The position numbers and the translations under genes are program-made. From Chitinophaga niabensis (lineage in GTDB: Bacteria; Bacteroidota; Bacteroidia; Chitinophagales; Chitinophagaceae): 64,000 nt of DNA. Below are positions 25,503-36,290 of this stretch, one piece after another. Positions within the stretch are counted from its first letter, which is position 1; the number at the start of each line of letters is the position of its first letter. The stretch lies in the NCBI GenBank assembly GCA_017849435.1, contig JAFIGY010000002.1, forward strand, positions 682,001-746,000, given 5' to 3'. A model generated the notes under the pieces. That model searched no databases. It saw only the letters and a program-made list of their open reading frames with translations, and was not told where the DNA came from.

Positions 25503-25594
25503 AGGATAGTACCGATATGCATGCAATATACGAATCTCAAACAAATTAATTAAATTATTTATAAGTTAATTTGATTATTTGTTTGATCAAAAAG

Positions 25595-25622
25595 AAGGCT
25601 GATCGATGAAGATCAGCCTTTT
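25595..25622 (-). terminator. Terminator of gyrB
   Basis: Perfect 10-bp stem AAGGCTGATC/GATCAGCCTT with a 6-nt loop; on the minus strand it is followed by CTTTTTGATC. It lies 11-38 bp past the gyrB stop. Confidence 0.88.
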
Positions 25623-25632
25623 ATCATCCGTT

Positions 25633-27633
<2,001 letters not shown>

Positions 27634-27778
27634 TTAACAAATCAGTAGACAATCCAGCAAAAATAATCAAAATCAGCCTAATTTCCATGAAAAACAGGGC
27701 ATTTTTGAGGGAGGTGGATAGTATGTGGATAGCAGGTTTGACAGGGAGGGGAAGGACGAAGGGATGTTGATATATTAA

Positions 27779-29488
27779 TTATTTTTTTAAACTTATTGAA
27801 TCTGCGGCTCCTGTTTCTTTTTTCTCCAGTTTTGTGAGCATGCTGGTGCCAACGGTTTCCTTCACGCCGGTAAAGATCGTTTTCCAGATGAGGTTGAAGA
27901 ATGATTTCCTGGGGTTCCGATGGTGGAGCGGCTTAACGGTTCTGGGGGCTTCTCCGGGCATGGGATTGGCATTCCGGATAGCCAGCAGATTGGCAATGAG
28001 GCTGACGAGCCCCTTCCTTTCGTTGCCGCTGGCATCCTTTCTTTCCCTCAGTACGGCAATCTTCAGTTTGGAATAGAGCAGTTTGAGCGTGCCGGAGGCT
28101 TTGCGCTCGTCTCCGCTGATATTGAATTCGAGGTCCTGGATGCGGACGGAACGGATTTCAACCTGGCCTAAGGGTTTTGTAAGGGCATTGAATTCCCTGC
28201 CATCCATATTATTTAATTGTCCGCTTACATTGAATGCCCCCGCCGGATCGCCCAACATAAGATCGAACCGTACTTTCAGCTTGCCGGTTTGCATAAGCAC
28301 GGCATGCAGGTCAGCGATGCAGTGTGGGTTGGCTGCCACTGCCGAATCGATATTCGTGATGTTCCGCAGGAGACCTCCTGCATGCTGGAACTGCACTTTG
28401 CCCATACCCCGGCCATGGGCACTCACTTCGGTATAGCTTACGTCAACGCTGTTGGCAAACAGGGTGTCGATGCGCAGCGGTGTTTTCAGTTTCATGAGCA
28501 GCTGGTTCGGGAATTGGCCAAGCTTGTCTCCCGGCGGCATGGGCAGACTGCGGTTACGATAGATATGCAACTCTCCGGCGTCTATATTGACGTTGCGGAC
28601 AATCACCTGCTGTTGCAGGAGGTTCTGGGGTGAAATGCCATCCAGGCGCAGGTTTCGGAACGATATTTCAAAACGGTCCTGCTGCGCTCCAACAGTCCTG
28701 TCAAACTCTTCCCGGCTGAAACGGGGATCCAGTCTTGCTTCCCCGATGTTTACCGCCTGATCTGCGGCATGGAGACAAATGTCTTTCATGCGCAGTTCGT
28801 AAAGACTGTCCGGCGTGCGGCAGCTCCACCGGTCCAGATTGATGTCAAAAGTGCGGGCGTACAGGAACCTTGATGGGTCATGCTGACTGAGGGAATCGAT
28901 CTCCAGGTGGCGGATGTCTATATCCAGCTGATCCAGCCTTACAACAGCCCGGCTGCCATCTTTCCGGATCTGTGTGAAATCCAGCTTCAGCGGGGCCAGG
29001 ATGAGCCGGTCTATATTGAACCGGCGGATATCTTTGTGGACGGCTTCATAAAAACTTTCGGGCTTGCTGGTGTCTATGCTCCGCTGGTCTTCCACCACCG
29101 TGATCTCCGGATCAACAAGCGCAAAGCCGCCCGCATTTACTTCGTTATTGAGGAAATACCGCCATAACCGCATGCGGGTTACCTGCAGCCGGCTGGTACG
29201 GGCATTGTACAGGAGGGCAGGGGCTCGCTGCTCCTGCACCAGCCGCTGATAAACGACACTGTCGGGGTGCAGCGCCACCTGGTGAATAACGAGACTGCCG
29301 GTGAGGAGGTTCAGATCTATGGCGCCATAAGTGAGGGTATATAAACTATCCGAACTTTCCATCACGTATCGTCTTAATTCTTTGTCCAGCACACGTTTCC
29401 AATGCATGTTGAGGTACCAGGCGCCACCCGATACAGCCAGTATCAATATGCCCGTTACAGTTAGTATGATCTTCCAGTGTTTTTTCAT
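27779..29488 (-). CDS. AsmA-like membrane-anchored protein
   Basis: Product of 569 aa with one N-terminal membrane helix (KIILTVTGILILAVSGGAWY) followed by a long extracytoplasmic region of repeating beta structure (YGAIDLNLLTGSLVIHQVAL, VRLDQLDIDIRHLEIDSLSQ, FEISFRNLRLDGISPQNLL, VRIQDLEFNISG). Layout and repeats recall the AsmA/DUF748/TAM family of inter-membrane bridges in lipid transport. Assignment is by architecture only and the function is unproven. A C-terminal basic tail (PLHHRNPRKSFFNLIWKTIF) could contact a membrane. Divergent from an AraC regulator. Confidence 0.6.
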   Translation of the reverse strand: MKKHWKIILTVTGILILAVSGGAWYLNMHWKRVLDKELRRYVMESSDSLYTLTYGAIDLNLLTGSLVIHQVALHPDSVVYQRLVQEQRAPALLYNARTSRLQVTRMRLWRYFLNNEVNAGGFALVDPEITVVEDQRSIDTSKPESFYEAVHKDIRRFNIDRLILAPLKLDFTQIRKDGSRAVVRLDQLDIDIRHLEIDSLSQHDPSRFLYARTFDINLDRWSCRTPDSLYELRMKDICLHAADQAVNIGEARLDPRFSREEFDRTVGAQQDRFEISFRNLRLDGISPQNLLQQQVIVRNVNIDAGELHIYRNRSLPMPPGDKLGQFPNQLLMKLKTPLRIDTLFANSVDVSYTEVSAHGRGMGKVQFQHAGGLLRNITNIDSAVAANPHCIADLHAVLMQTGKLKVRFDLMLGDPAGAFNVSGQLNNMDGREFNALTKPLGQVEIRSVRIQDLEFNISGDERKASGTLKLLYSKLKIAVLRERKDASGNERKGLVSLIANLLAIRNANPMPGEAPRTVKPLHHRNPRKSFFNLIWKTIFTGVKETVGTSMLTKLEKKETGAADSISLKK

Positions 29489-29505
29489 GCCATTGATGAA
29501 TGGGT

Positions 29506-29513
29506 CAAATTTA
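29506..29513 (-). promoter_or_regulatory. -7 box (TAAATTTG, minus strand) for the AsmA-like gene
   Basis: A full consensus match on the minus strand, 17 bp before the ATG at 29488. No clear -33. Confidence 0.55.
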
Positions 29514-29585
29514 TATCAATCGGTTGTTAAGTGCATGCTATTGTAAGCAGTTTGTAAAACCGATAAGATTGTAACAACGATTCGC

Positions 29586-29593
29586 TAATTTTG
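29586..29593 (+). promoter_or_regulatory. -7 box (TAATTTTG) for the AraC regulator at 29605
   Basis: A full TAnnTTTG match ending 11 bp before the ATG, implying a leader of only a few nucleotides. Confidence 0.6.
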
Positions 29594-29604
29594 TCTCGCT
29601 TTAG

Positions 29605-30534
29605 ATGAAAGAAGTACAGGAAATATTATCACTGGCCATTCCGCAGCCTGCCATGAGCGACCAGCTTCATTTGGCGGAAGCGGATACGGTGGCGGTTCCG
29701 GACTGCCTGGAGTATCATCTGCAGCGGTACGTGTATGACCGCCCGTTACCGGTGGAAGATGTGGCGATGGTGGTGTATCAGCCTGCCAGGCGCGGTCAGT
29801 CAGCTGCTATTGAGCTGCGTTACTGCGTAGCAGGCAGCCGGTATTGCAAGAACCCGGGCTGTACGGATCAGGTATGTGCGGAAAAGAAGAAGTTGCAGGA
29901 TGACTGCCACGACAAACTTCCTTCCATCGACATGATCACGGTACGTTTCCAGCCGGCTTTTATCCAATCCCTTCAGAAAGGGAACACTTCCTTCTCCCAT
30001 TTCGAATTCCAGTCCCGGAAGCCTTTCATGAAAACCATCCAGCCCTGCACCAAATCCAAGGCTGTGCTGGAAGAAATGGTGCATCACAACTACGAAGGCG
30101 TCCTGAAAAATATCTTCCTCCAGAGCAAAGCGCTCGAACTATTACTTTTCAGTTCCGACCAGTTCATCCAGAATGACACGGACGAACGCTATGGCTGCCG
30201 TTTCCTTACGCATATGGAAGACCGGGAGAAGATAGAAAAAGCCCGCAATATCCTGCTCGAGCAGCTGGATGCGCCTGTCACGATCCGTGAGCTGGCCCGC
30301 CGGGTGGCCATGAACGAGTGTTACCTGAAAAAAGGCTTCAAGGCTATGTTCGGTACCACCATTTATGATTATTTCCAGAAAGAAAGGATGGAAAAAGCGA
30401 AAGGACTGCTCTATGAGAAAGGGCTTTCTGTTTCCGATGTTGCCATCATGATGGGTTATTCCTGCATTTCCCATTTCTCCACCGCCTTCAAGAAGCACAC
30501 AGGGTTGAAGCCTTGCGAACTGCTGCTGCGCTAA
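29605..30534 (+). CDS. AraC-family regulator with an N-terminal cysteine cluster
   Basis: Transcription factor of 309 aa. The C-terminal 100 residues are a complete AraC/XylS double HTH (TIRELARRVAMNECYLKKGF, LSVSDVAIMMGYSCISHFST, FKKHTGLKPCELL). The N-terminal domain is not a recognisable cupin and carries a dense cysteine group: C74, C81, C86, C91 and C101 (RYCKNPGCTDQVCAEKKK). Such spacing could bind a metal or an Fe-S cluster or act as a thiol switch, which suggests a metal- or redox-responsive regulator; this is inference. The neighbouring AsmA-like gene, transcribed divergently, is the nearest candidate target. Confidence 0.85.
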   Translation: MKEVQEILSLAIPQPAMSDQLHLAEADTVAVPDCLEYHLQRYVYDRPLPVEDVAMVVYQPARRGQSAAIELRYCVAGSRYCKNPGCTDQVCAEKKKLQDDCHDKLPSIDMITVRFQPAFIQSLQKGNTSFSHFEFQSRKPFMKTIQPCTKSKAVLEEMVHHNYEGVLKNIFLQSKALELLLFSSDQFIQNDTDERYGCRFLTHMEDREKIEKARNILLEQLDAPVTIRELARRVAMNECYLKKGFKAMFGTTIYDYFQKERMEKAKGLLYEKGLSVSDVAIMMGYSCISHFSTAFKKHTGLKPCELLLR

Positions 30535-30778
30535 CACATTTTCCTTTTACGATCATTTGTTTTCCCGATCTCGAAAGTCCGTCTGAAGAGATTGCATTTT
30601 CTTTGTGCTACGATCACTGGATATCTATCCGGTTGTTCCTCATAAGCTTCCTTATCAGATTTGACCTAAGGAAAAGCTTGCAGACGATTAGTAAAGCCAT
30701 TAATCCGGCAGTACAACTTATCAAACACCACAACCGGTACTGCAGTCCGTAAGTTTTTCCATCGTAATTTGCATAAAG

Positions 30779-30805
30779 CCGCTACTTTCCAGGTAGCGGT
30801 TTTTT
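30779..30805 (+). terminator. Intrinsic terminator (plus strand)
   Basis: Stem CCGCTAC/GTAGCGG with a 7-nt loop followed by TTTTTTC. It is about 245 nt past the AraC stop, so that gene would have a long 3' end or another transcript ends here. Confidence 0.8.
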
Positions 30806-30825
30806 CATGTCCGGTGGTTATGACA

Positions 30826-30850
30826 AAAGAAAAACCCCGCCCAAAAGAGC
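30826..30850 (-). terminator. Terminator of the PepSY-like gene
   Basis: On the minus strand the stem CCCTGC/GCGGGG (one G-T pair) is followed by TTTTTCTTTTG, about 70 nt past the PepSY-like stop. Confidence 0.65.
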
Positions 30851-30920
30851 AGGGTCTGTCCTATTTATCCCTATACCTATGAAATACTTAATTAATGTGT
30901 TACTGTATCAGTAATTTTCT

Positions 30921-31394
30921 CTAATCAACAATAGTGCCAGCATCATTCAAAAGTACAGATTTGGCAGTTCCGCCATCATCAATATTTACCTTGTAATATG
31001 CTGCAACATCCGCCCTCTCGATCTTCCATCCTTCTTTAACAACTGCGGACGGGTATTTGTTCTTCAAAGTTTCTAAAACTGCGGCAGGCAGATTTCCTGC
31101 CGGAAATTCGCTTCTGGTGGCTACCCAGGCTCCTTCTGCATTGTACTCTGCCGTCGTCTTCACGTTCTCCTTGGTAAAGCTGGCTATCCAGTTACCAGTA
31201 GCTGTTTTAGACCAAACTGCGTCAGTGGTGCCCGCAAACTGGGCGTTCTGCTGAAATGCCTCCTTTATATTGGCAGGCGCCTCCATTTTTTTGGCAATGA
31301 CGGCTTTGGTTTTTTTTGCTGACTTATGCTCTTGCGAAAAGGCTATGCCGGAAGTGAAGATAGCAGCGCAAATGAATAACGTTACTTTTTTCAT
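30921..31394 (-). CDS. PepSY-like (DUF2874) exported protein
   Basis: Periplasmic protein of 157 aa with a signal peptide (MKKVTLFICAAIFTSGIAFS) and one domain of the beta-lactamase-inhibitor-like PepSY type: VWSKTATGNWIASFTKENVK, TTAEYNAEGAWVATRSEF, LPAAVLETLKNKYPSAVV, YYKVNIDDGGTAKSVLLN. The ATG at 31394 begins the signal peptide; an upstream extension to 31451 is rejected. The family is abundant in Bacteroidota and usually of unknown role. Monocistronic. Confidence 0.82.
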   Translation of the reverse strand: MKKVTLFICAAIFTSGIAFSQEHKSAKKTKAVIAKKMEAPANIKEAFQQNAQFAGTTDAVWSKTATGNWIASFTKENVKTTAEYNAEGAWVATRSEFPAGNLPAAVLETLKNKYPSAVVKEGWKIERADVAAYYKVNIDDGGTAKSVLLNDAGTIVD

Positions 31395-31621
31395 ACAAGA
31401 TATGGTTTTCTGCGTTATACTCTTCTGATTCCTTAACCAAAACAATGCCAAAAACGCAAAGTAAGCATAGTTTATTGTAAAATACTCAATTTTAGACGGA
31501 CTTTTTTCATCCCCCTGTTATTTTTTACGAGCGGCAACGAAGCACTGATTCATGGCGGTATTTTCGTAACTTCGCAGAATTTTAAATCTCAATTTTAATT
31601 GCCCGGGAGGCAGATTGTTTT

Positions 31622-34600
31622 ATGTCCAGCAAATACCAGGAATACAGTCAGCTCAATTTACCGCAAATAGAACAGGAAATACTGCAGGCATGGGAGCAGC
31701 ATCAGATCTTCGAACAGAGCGTAAGCAATCGTGATGGCGCGGCGCCGTTCGTGTTCTATGAAGGTCCGCCGAGCGCTAACGGTCTGCCGGGAATTCACCA
31801 CGTGATCTCCCGTGCCCTGAAGGACCTGGTGTGCAGATATAAGACCATGCAGGGTTTCCAGGTAAAGCGCAAGAGCGGCTGGGATACGCACGGCCTTCCT
31901 GTAGAGCTGGGCGTGGAAAAAGCGCTGGGCATTACGAAAGAGGACATCGGAAAAAAGATCTCCATTGCGGATTATAACGATACCTGCCGCAAGGAGGTCC
32001 TGAAATATAAAGACCGCTGGGAGGAGCTGACCCGCAAGATGGGCTACTGGGTTGATTTACAGCATCCCTACATCACTTTCGACAATTCCTACATCGAAAG
32101 CCTCTGGTGGTGTCTGCAACAACTATACAAAAAAGGTCTGCTTTATAAAAGCGTCAGCATCCAGCCTTATTCGCCGGCTGCCGGTACAGGGCTCAGTTCC
32201 CACGAACTGAACCAGCCCGGCACCTACAAGGATGTGAAGGATACCACGGTAGTGGCCATGTTCAAGGCGCAGCATTCCGATCTTTCCAAATTCCTGTTCG
32301 ATGCGGCGGGTTCTGAAGAAGTGTTTTTCCTGGCCTGGACCACCACACCCTGGACGCTTCCTTCCAACCTCGGCCTCACCGTAGGCGCCAATATCGATTA
32401 TGTGCTGGTGAAGACCTTCAACCCCTATACCCATCTGCCCGTCAACGTGATCCTGGCCAGGGACCTCGCCGGTAAGTACTTCCGGGCAGAAGGGGAGAAC
32501 GCCGATTTTGGTGCGTACAAGCCGGAGGACAAAGTGATCCCCTGGAAAGTACTGACTACTTTCAAGGGCAGCCAGCTTGAAGAGATCCGCTACGAACAGC
32601 TCCTGCCATACGCCCTTCCCGAAGAGGGAGACCCTTTCCGCGTGCTGATCGGCGATTTCGTGACCACTGAGGACGGTACAGGCATCGTACACACCGCGCC
32701 TGCATTTGGCGCAGATGACAACCGCGTGGGCAGGAAATACGGCATCGGTATTCTGACGCTCGTAGACCGGCAGGGTAAATTCCTGGATAATGTCGGCGAG
32801 TTTGGCGGTCGCTATGTAAAAGATTATACGAATGATCCGGATTATAAAGATGTGGATGTAGACATTGCGGTGAAACTGAAAAAAGAGAACCGCGCGTTCA
32901 AAGTGGAAAAGTATGAGCACACGTACCCTCATTGCTGGCGTACGGACAAGCCCGTGCTGTATTACCCGCTGGATGCCTGGTTTATCAAAACCACCGCTTT
33001 GAAAGACCGGATGGTGGAACTCAACCGCACCATCAACTGGAAACCTGCCGTTACCGGTACAGGCCGCTTCGGCAACTGGCTGGAGAACATGGTGGACTGG
33101 AACCTGAGCCGCAGCCGTTACTGGGGAACCCCGCTGCCGATCTGGCGTACGGAAGACGGCTCGGAAGAGATCTGCATCGGCAGTATCGAAGAGCTGAATG
33201 CCGGCATCCGCCTGGCCAACGAAGTGTTGGGCGGGGACGTGAATAAGCATTACCTGCATGAAGGCATCCTCGACCTGCACAAACCATACGTAGACGATAT
33301 CATCCTCGTCAGCTCCACCGGTAAACCCATGCGCCGCGAGCCCGACCTGATAGATGTGTGGTTCGACAGTGGCGCGATGCCGGTGGCCCAATGGCATTAT
33401 CCCTTCGAGAACCGGGAAATGCTGGAAAAAGGACAGGCCTTCCCGGCGGACTTTATCGCTGAAGGCGTGGACCAGACCCGTGGCTGGTTTTACACCCTGC
33501 ATGCCCTGGCTGTGATGCTGTTTGATAGTGTAGCGTATAAGACAGTGGTTTCCAACGGTCTGGTGCTGGACAAGAACGGTAACAAGATGAGCAAACGGCT
33601 CGGTAACGTAGTGGATCCTTTTGCCACCATCAACCAGTTTGGGGCAGATGCTACCCGCTGGTACCTCATTACGAATGCCTCCCCCTGGGACAATATGAAA
33701 TTTGATGTGGAGGGGATCAGGGAGGTACAGCGTAAACTGTTCGGTACATTATATAATACGTATAACTTCTTTGCGATGTATGCCAACCTGGATAATTTCA
33801 GGTTCAAAGAGGCTTACATTCCGCTGGAACAACGGCCGGAGATAGACCGGTGGATCATTTCCCTCCTGAACACCCTCGTAAAGGAGGTGACCACCAGTCT
33901 GGAGGATTATGAGCCTACGCAGGCAGGACGGGCAGTACAGGAGTTCGTGGATGAACATCTGAGTAACTGGTATGTGCGACTTTGCCGCCGCCGTTTCTGG
34001 AAAGGAGAGTACGAACATGATAAAATTTGTGCTTACCAGACCTTGTATGAGTGTTTGGAAAAGATCGCGCAGCTGATGGCGCCGGTATCTCCGTTCTTTA
34101 CAGACTGGCTGTACCGGAACCTGAATAGTGTAAGTGGCCGTCTGCAGGTGGCTTCCGTTCACCTGACGGATTTTCCGAAAGTGGTGGTCGTGGCAATAGA
34201 TCCCGAGCTGGAAGAGAGGATGCAGTTGGCCCAGGATACCTCTTCCCTTGTATTGTCCCTTCGCAAGAAAACCAATATCAAGGTACGGCAGCCATTACAT
34301 AAAATATTGATACCCGTACTCGATCCGCATATGCAGGGTCAACTCACTTTAGTGGAACATTTGATAAAAAGCGAAGTGAATGTAAAAAGTATTGAGTACC
34401 TTACGGAAACGGAAGGTTTTATCAAGAAAAAGATCAAGCCGAATTATAAAACGCTGGGTAGCAGGATGGGGGCAAAGATGAAAGCGGTTGCCAATGCAAT
34501 CAGCACATTTAGCCAGCATGACATTGCCACCCTTGAAAAGAGCGGAGAATTTATCTTGATGATTGATAATGAACACGTTCCGATTCAGTTACCCGATGTC

Positions 34601-34948
34601 GAGATCATTTCTGAAGATATTCCGGGATGGACGGTTGCTAATAAAGGAGCATTGACCGTGGCCCTGGATATCACTATTACCCCTGAATTGCTGGACGAAG
34701 GCAATGCCCGTGAACTTGTGAACCGGATCCAGAAGATACGGAAAGACAGCGGTTTTGAGTTGACGGACCGGATTGCAGTGAAAGTGGCGGATGTACCCAC
34801 TTTGAAATCGGCGATAATTAACTTTAATGACTATATTTGCACGGAAATTTTGGCAGATAGTTTGGATGTAGTGCCGCAATTACAGGAGGGCATAGAAGTA
34901 GAGGTTAACGATCTTAAATTCAACGTATTAGTTAACAAAAAAAGCTAA
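31622..34948 (+). CDS. ileS: Isoleucine--tRNA ligase (IleRS2-like, GXHH signature)
   Basis: Class I aminoacyl-tRNA synthetase that charges tRNA-Ile and edits valine; 1108 aa, long, as in the eukaryote-like IleRS2 group. The KMSKR loop is intact at residues 655-659. The usual HIGH-type motif reads G57-I-H59-H60 (LPGIHHV), with Gly and His swapped relative to HxGH. The editing domain is present (WTTTPWTLPSNLGLTV). There is no C-terminal zinc-binding cysteine set, consistent with type 2. A DksA-like gene follows 4 bp downstream. Swapped GXHH forms have been described in some IleRS2 enzymes and associated with very strong mupirocin resistance. Confidence 0.96.
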   Translation: MSSKYQEYSQLNLPQIEQEILQAWEQHQIFEQSVSNRDGAAPFVFYEGPPSANGLPGIHHVISRALKDLVCRYKTMQGFQVKRKSGWDTHGLPVELGVEKALGITKEDIGKKISIADYNDTCRKEVLKYKDRWEELTRKMGYWVDLQHPYITFDNSYIESLWWCLQQLYKKGLLYKSVSIQPYSPAAGTGLSSHELNQPGTYKDVKDTTVVAMFKAQHSDLSKFLFDAAGSEEVFFLAWTTTPWTLPSNLGLTVGANIDYVLVKTFNPYTHLPVNVILARDLAGKYFRAEGENADFGAYKPEDKVIPWKVLTTFKGSQLEEIRYEQLLPYALPEEGDPFRVLIGDFVTTEDGTGIVHTAPAFGADDNRVGRKYGIGILTLVDRQGKFLDNVGEFGGRYVKDYTNDPDYKDVDVDIAVKLKKENRAFKVEKYEHTYPHCWRTDKPVLYYPLDAWFIKTTALKDRMVELNRTINWKPAVTGTGRFGNWLENMVDWNLSRSRYWGTPLPIWRTEDGSEEICIGSIEELNAGIRLANEVLGGDVNKHYLHEGILDLHKPYVDDIILVSSTGKPMRREPDLIDVWFDSGAMPVAQWHYPFENREMLEKGQAFPADFIAEGVDQTRGWFYTLHALAVMLFDSVAYKTVVSNGLVLDKNGNKMSKRLGNVVDPFATINQFGADATRWYLITNASPWDNMKFDVEGIREVQRKLFGTLYNTYNFFAMYANLDNFRFKEAYIPLEQRPEIDRWIISLLNTLVKEVTTSLEDYEPTQAGRAVQEFVDEHLSNWYVRLCRRRFWKGEYEHDKICAYQTLYECLEKIAQLMAPVSPFFTDWLYRNLNSVSGRLQVASVHLTDFPKVVVVAIDPELEERMQLAQDTSSLVLSLRKKTNIKVRQPLHKILIPVLDPHMQGQLTLVEHLIKSEVNVKSIEYLTETEGFIKKKIKPNYKTLGSRMGAKMKAVANAISTFSQHDIATLEKSGEFILMIDNEHVPIQLPDVEIISEDIPGWTVANKGALTVALDITITPELLDEGNARELVNRIQKIRKDSGFELTDRIAVKVADVPTLKSAIINFNDYICTEILADSLDVVPQLQEGIEVEVNDLKFNVLVNKKS

Positions 34949-34952
34949 TCCC

Positions 34953-35984
34953 ATGGCAACAAAGAAGAAGGTTGCTAGTAAAACTACCAAGAAGGCGGTT
35001 CCTGCCAAGAAAGTTGCAGCTAAAAAAGCTCCCGCAGCAAAGAAGCCTGCTGCTAAACCGGCGCCTGCTAAAAAAGCGGTTGCGCCGAAGAATGCGACGG
35101 CTAAAAAAGCGGTAGCCAAAAAAGCAACACCCAAGGCGGCTAAACCCGCAGCTAAAAAAGCAGCAGTGAAAAAAGCGCCCGTGAAACCAGCGCCTGCTAA
35201 AGCGGCACCCGTGAAGAAAGCAGCAGCCACTTCTTCCAGGAAGGCGACCCCGGTAGCAAAGGCACCTGCCAGGAAAGCCGTTGCGCCTGTAACGAAAGCT
35301 CCGGCAGTTAAACCCGCTCCCGTGTCGGCCACCAAACCTGCACCTAAGCCAACTGCCAAACCGGTTATTTCTAAACCCGTAGAAAAAGTAGACATAATGC
35401 CAGCAAAGAATAAACAGGAAAAACCAGAAAAGGATACAGCTAAGAAATCCAAATCAGCAGAGCCTGTAAAACGGGTGATAGAAAAACCTGTAACAAGAGC
35501 AGCTGCTTCCAGGACCTCTTCTGCGGGCAGCAGGCCGGCGATGAAAACGATCACTTACGCGCCTGAATTTACGAAGTCCGTACTGGATCAACCGGAGGCT
35601 CCGGCAGGACCTATCTACCGGTACAGCGATCCTGAGTTGCAGGAGTTTAAGGAGATCATCCTCAAAAAACTTGATGCCGCTAAGAAAGAGCTCATATATC
35701 TTCAGGGCCTGATCACCCGGAAAGATGAAGCTGGTACGGATGATACAGAGAACAAATACATGAGCATGGAAGATGGTAGTGGTTCTCAGGAACGTGAGCA
35801 ACTGAACCAGATGGCCAGCCGTCAGATACAATTCATCGATCACCTGGAGAAAGCGCTGGTAAGGATCGAGAATAAAACTTACGGCATTTGCCGTGTAACC
35901 GGCAAACTGATCGATAAGGCCCGCCTGAAAGCGGTACCGCATGCGACCCTGAGCATCGAAGCAAAACTGGCGAAAAGCAAATAA
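34953..35984 (+). CDS. DksA/TraR-type protein with long histone-H1-like Lys/Ala/Pro tail
   Basis: Product of 343 aa in two parts. Residues 1 to about 140 are almost only Lys, Ala, Pro, Thr and Val (MATKKKVASKTTKKAVPAKK and similar), like histone H1 tails, and continue as a charged linker to about 200. Residues about 225-343 are a DksA/TraR-like coiled coil and C-terminal segment (YGICRVTGKLIDKARLKAVP, HATLSIEAK). Of the four zinc cysteines of classical DksA only one remains (GICRVTGK). It starts 4 bp after ileS, so it is co-expressed with it. The basic tail probably binds DNA or RNA; the C-terminal part may bind RNA polymerase. Both roles are inferred. Confidence 0.88.
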   Translation: MATKKKVASKTTKKAVPAKKVAAKKAPAAKKPAAKPAPAKKAVAPKNATAKKAVAKKATPKAAKPAAKKAAVKKAPVKPAPAKAAPVKKAAATSSRKATPVAKAPARKAVAPVTKAPAVKPAPVSATKPAPKPTAKPVISKPVEKVDIMPAKNKQEKPEKDTAKKSKSAEPVKRVIEKPVTRAAASRTSSAGSRPAMKTITYAPEFTKSVLDQPEAPAGPIYRYSDPELQEFKEIILKKLDAAKKELIYLQGLITRKDEAGTDDTENKYMSMEDGSGSQEREQLNQMASRQIQFIDHLEKALVRIENKTYGICRVTGKLIDKARLKAVPHATLSIEAKLAKSK

Positions 35985-36009
35985 ATAGTGTAATAGCTAC
36001 ATAAAATTG

Positions 36010-36042
36010 AAGGGGCTGTCCGATAAACGGATGGCCCTTTTT
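36010..36042 (+). terminator. Terminator of the ileS operon
   Basis: Imperfect stem AGGGGCTGTCCG/CGGATGGCCCTT with loop ATAAA, followed by TTTTTC. Confidence 0.75.
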
Positions 36043-36151
36043 CATTTATCCATTTTATGAAACACTATATACCCGGCGAGGTTATATTCTTCCATGTTGT
36101 TGGATGATCACTGAAGTTGCCGGACGATCCCGAAAAGAAAAGATCAGTGTA

Positions 36152-36171
36152 AGGCCGGGAGAGCCCGGCCT
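36152..36171 (-). terminator. GC-rich hairpin downstream of the small acidic protein gene
   Basis: Perfect 8-bp stem AGGCCGGG/CCCGGCCT with a 4-nt loop. No T-run on either side close by, so it may be a factor-assisted terminator or RNA-stabilising hairpin for the minus-strand gene at 36291. Confidence 0.4.
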
Positions 36172-36290
36172 CCTGATTTATAGAAGTAGCAATAACAAAA
36201 GGAACTACCCGGATCGCTGATAACATCCGGCTGAAAATCATTCACCACTACAGCTCCCGGTGGATTCCGGTTATTATCTACTATGGATCA

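Larger units (their letters stand above)
30535..30920. other. Intergenic region, 386 bp
   Basis: It lies between the AraC gene and the convergent PepSY-like gene. It contains two terminator hairpins (30779-30805 plus, 30826-30850 minus). An 80-codon open frame at 30513-30752 overlaps the AraC end and has no family character. No RNA gene was recognised. Confidence 0.5.
35985..36290. other. Intergenic region, about 305 bp
   Basis: It holds the ileS-dksA-like terminator (36010-36042) and a second hairpin at 36152-36171. A 45-codon frame without a good start exists on the minus strand in this stretch; it is not called. No lspA gene follows the DksA-like gene here, although that order is frequent in Bacteroidota. 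Confidence 0.45.

Noticed and set aside
30513-30752. Possible small gene of 79 codons after the AraC regulator
   Set aside because: Overlaps the AraC end, has no family character, and no promoter or ribosome site was found.
32123-33502. 459-codon open frame opposite ileS
   Set aside because: Antisense shadow of a strongly conserved gene; no start context and no recognisable motif.
34928-35554. 208-codon Ala/Gly/Phe-rich frame opposite the DksA-like gene
   Set aside because: It is the reverse reading of the Lys/Ala/Pro repeats; the low complexity explains the open frame and its membrane-like look.
36100-36285. 45-codon minus-strand frame (reads ..NPPGAVVVNDF..) behind the small acidic protein
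   Set aside because: No ATG and only paired GTG codons as possible starts; the hairpin at 36152-36171 lies inside it. Could be chance.
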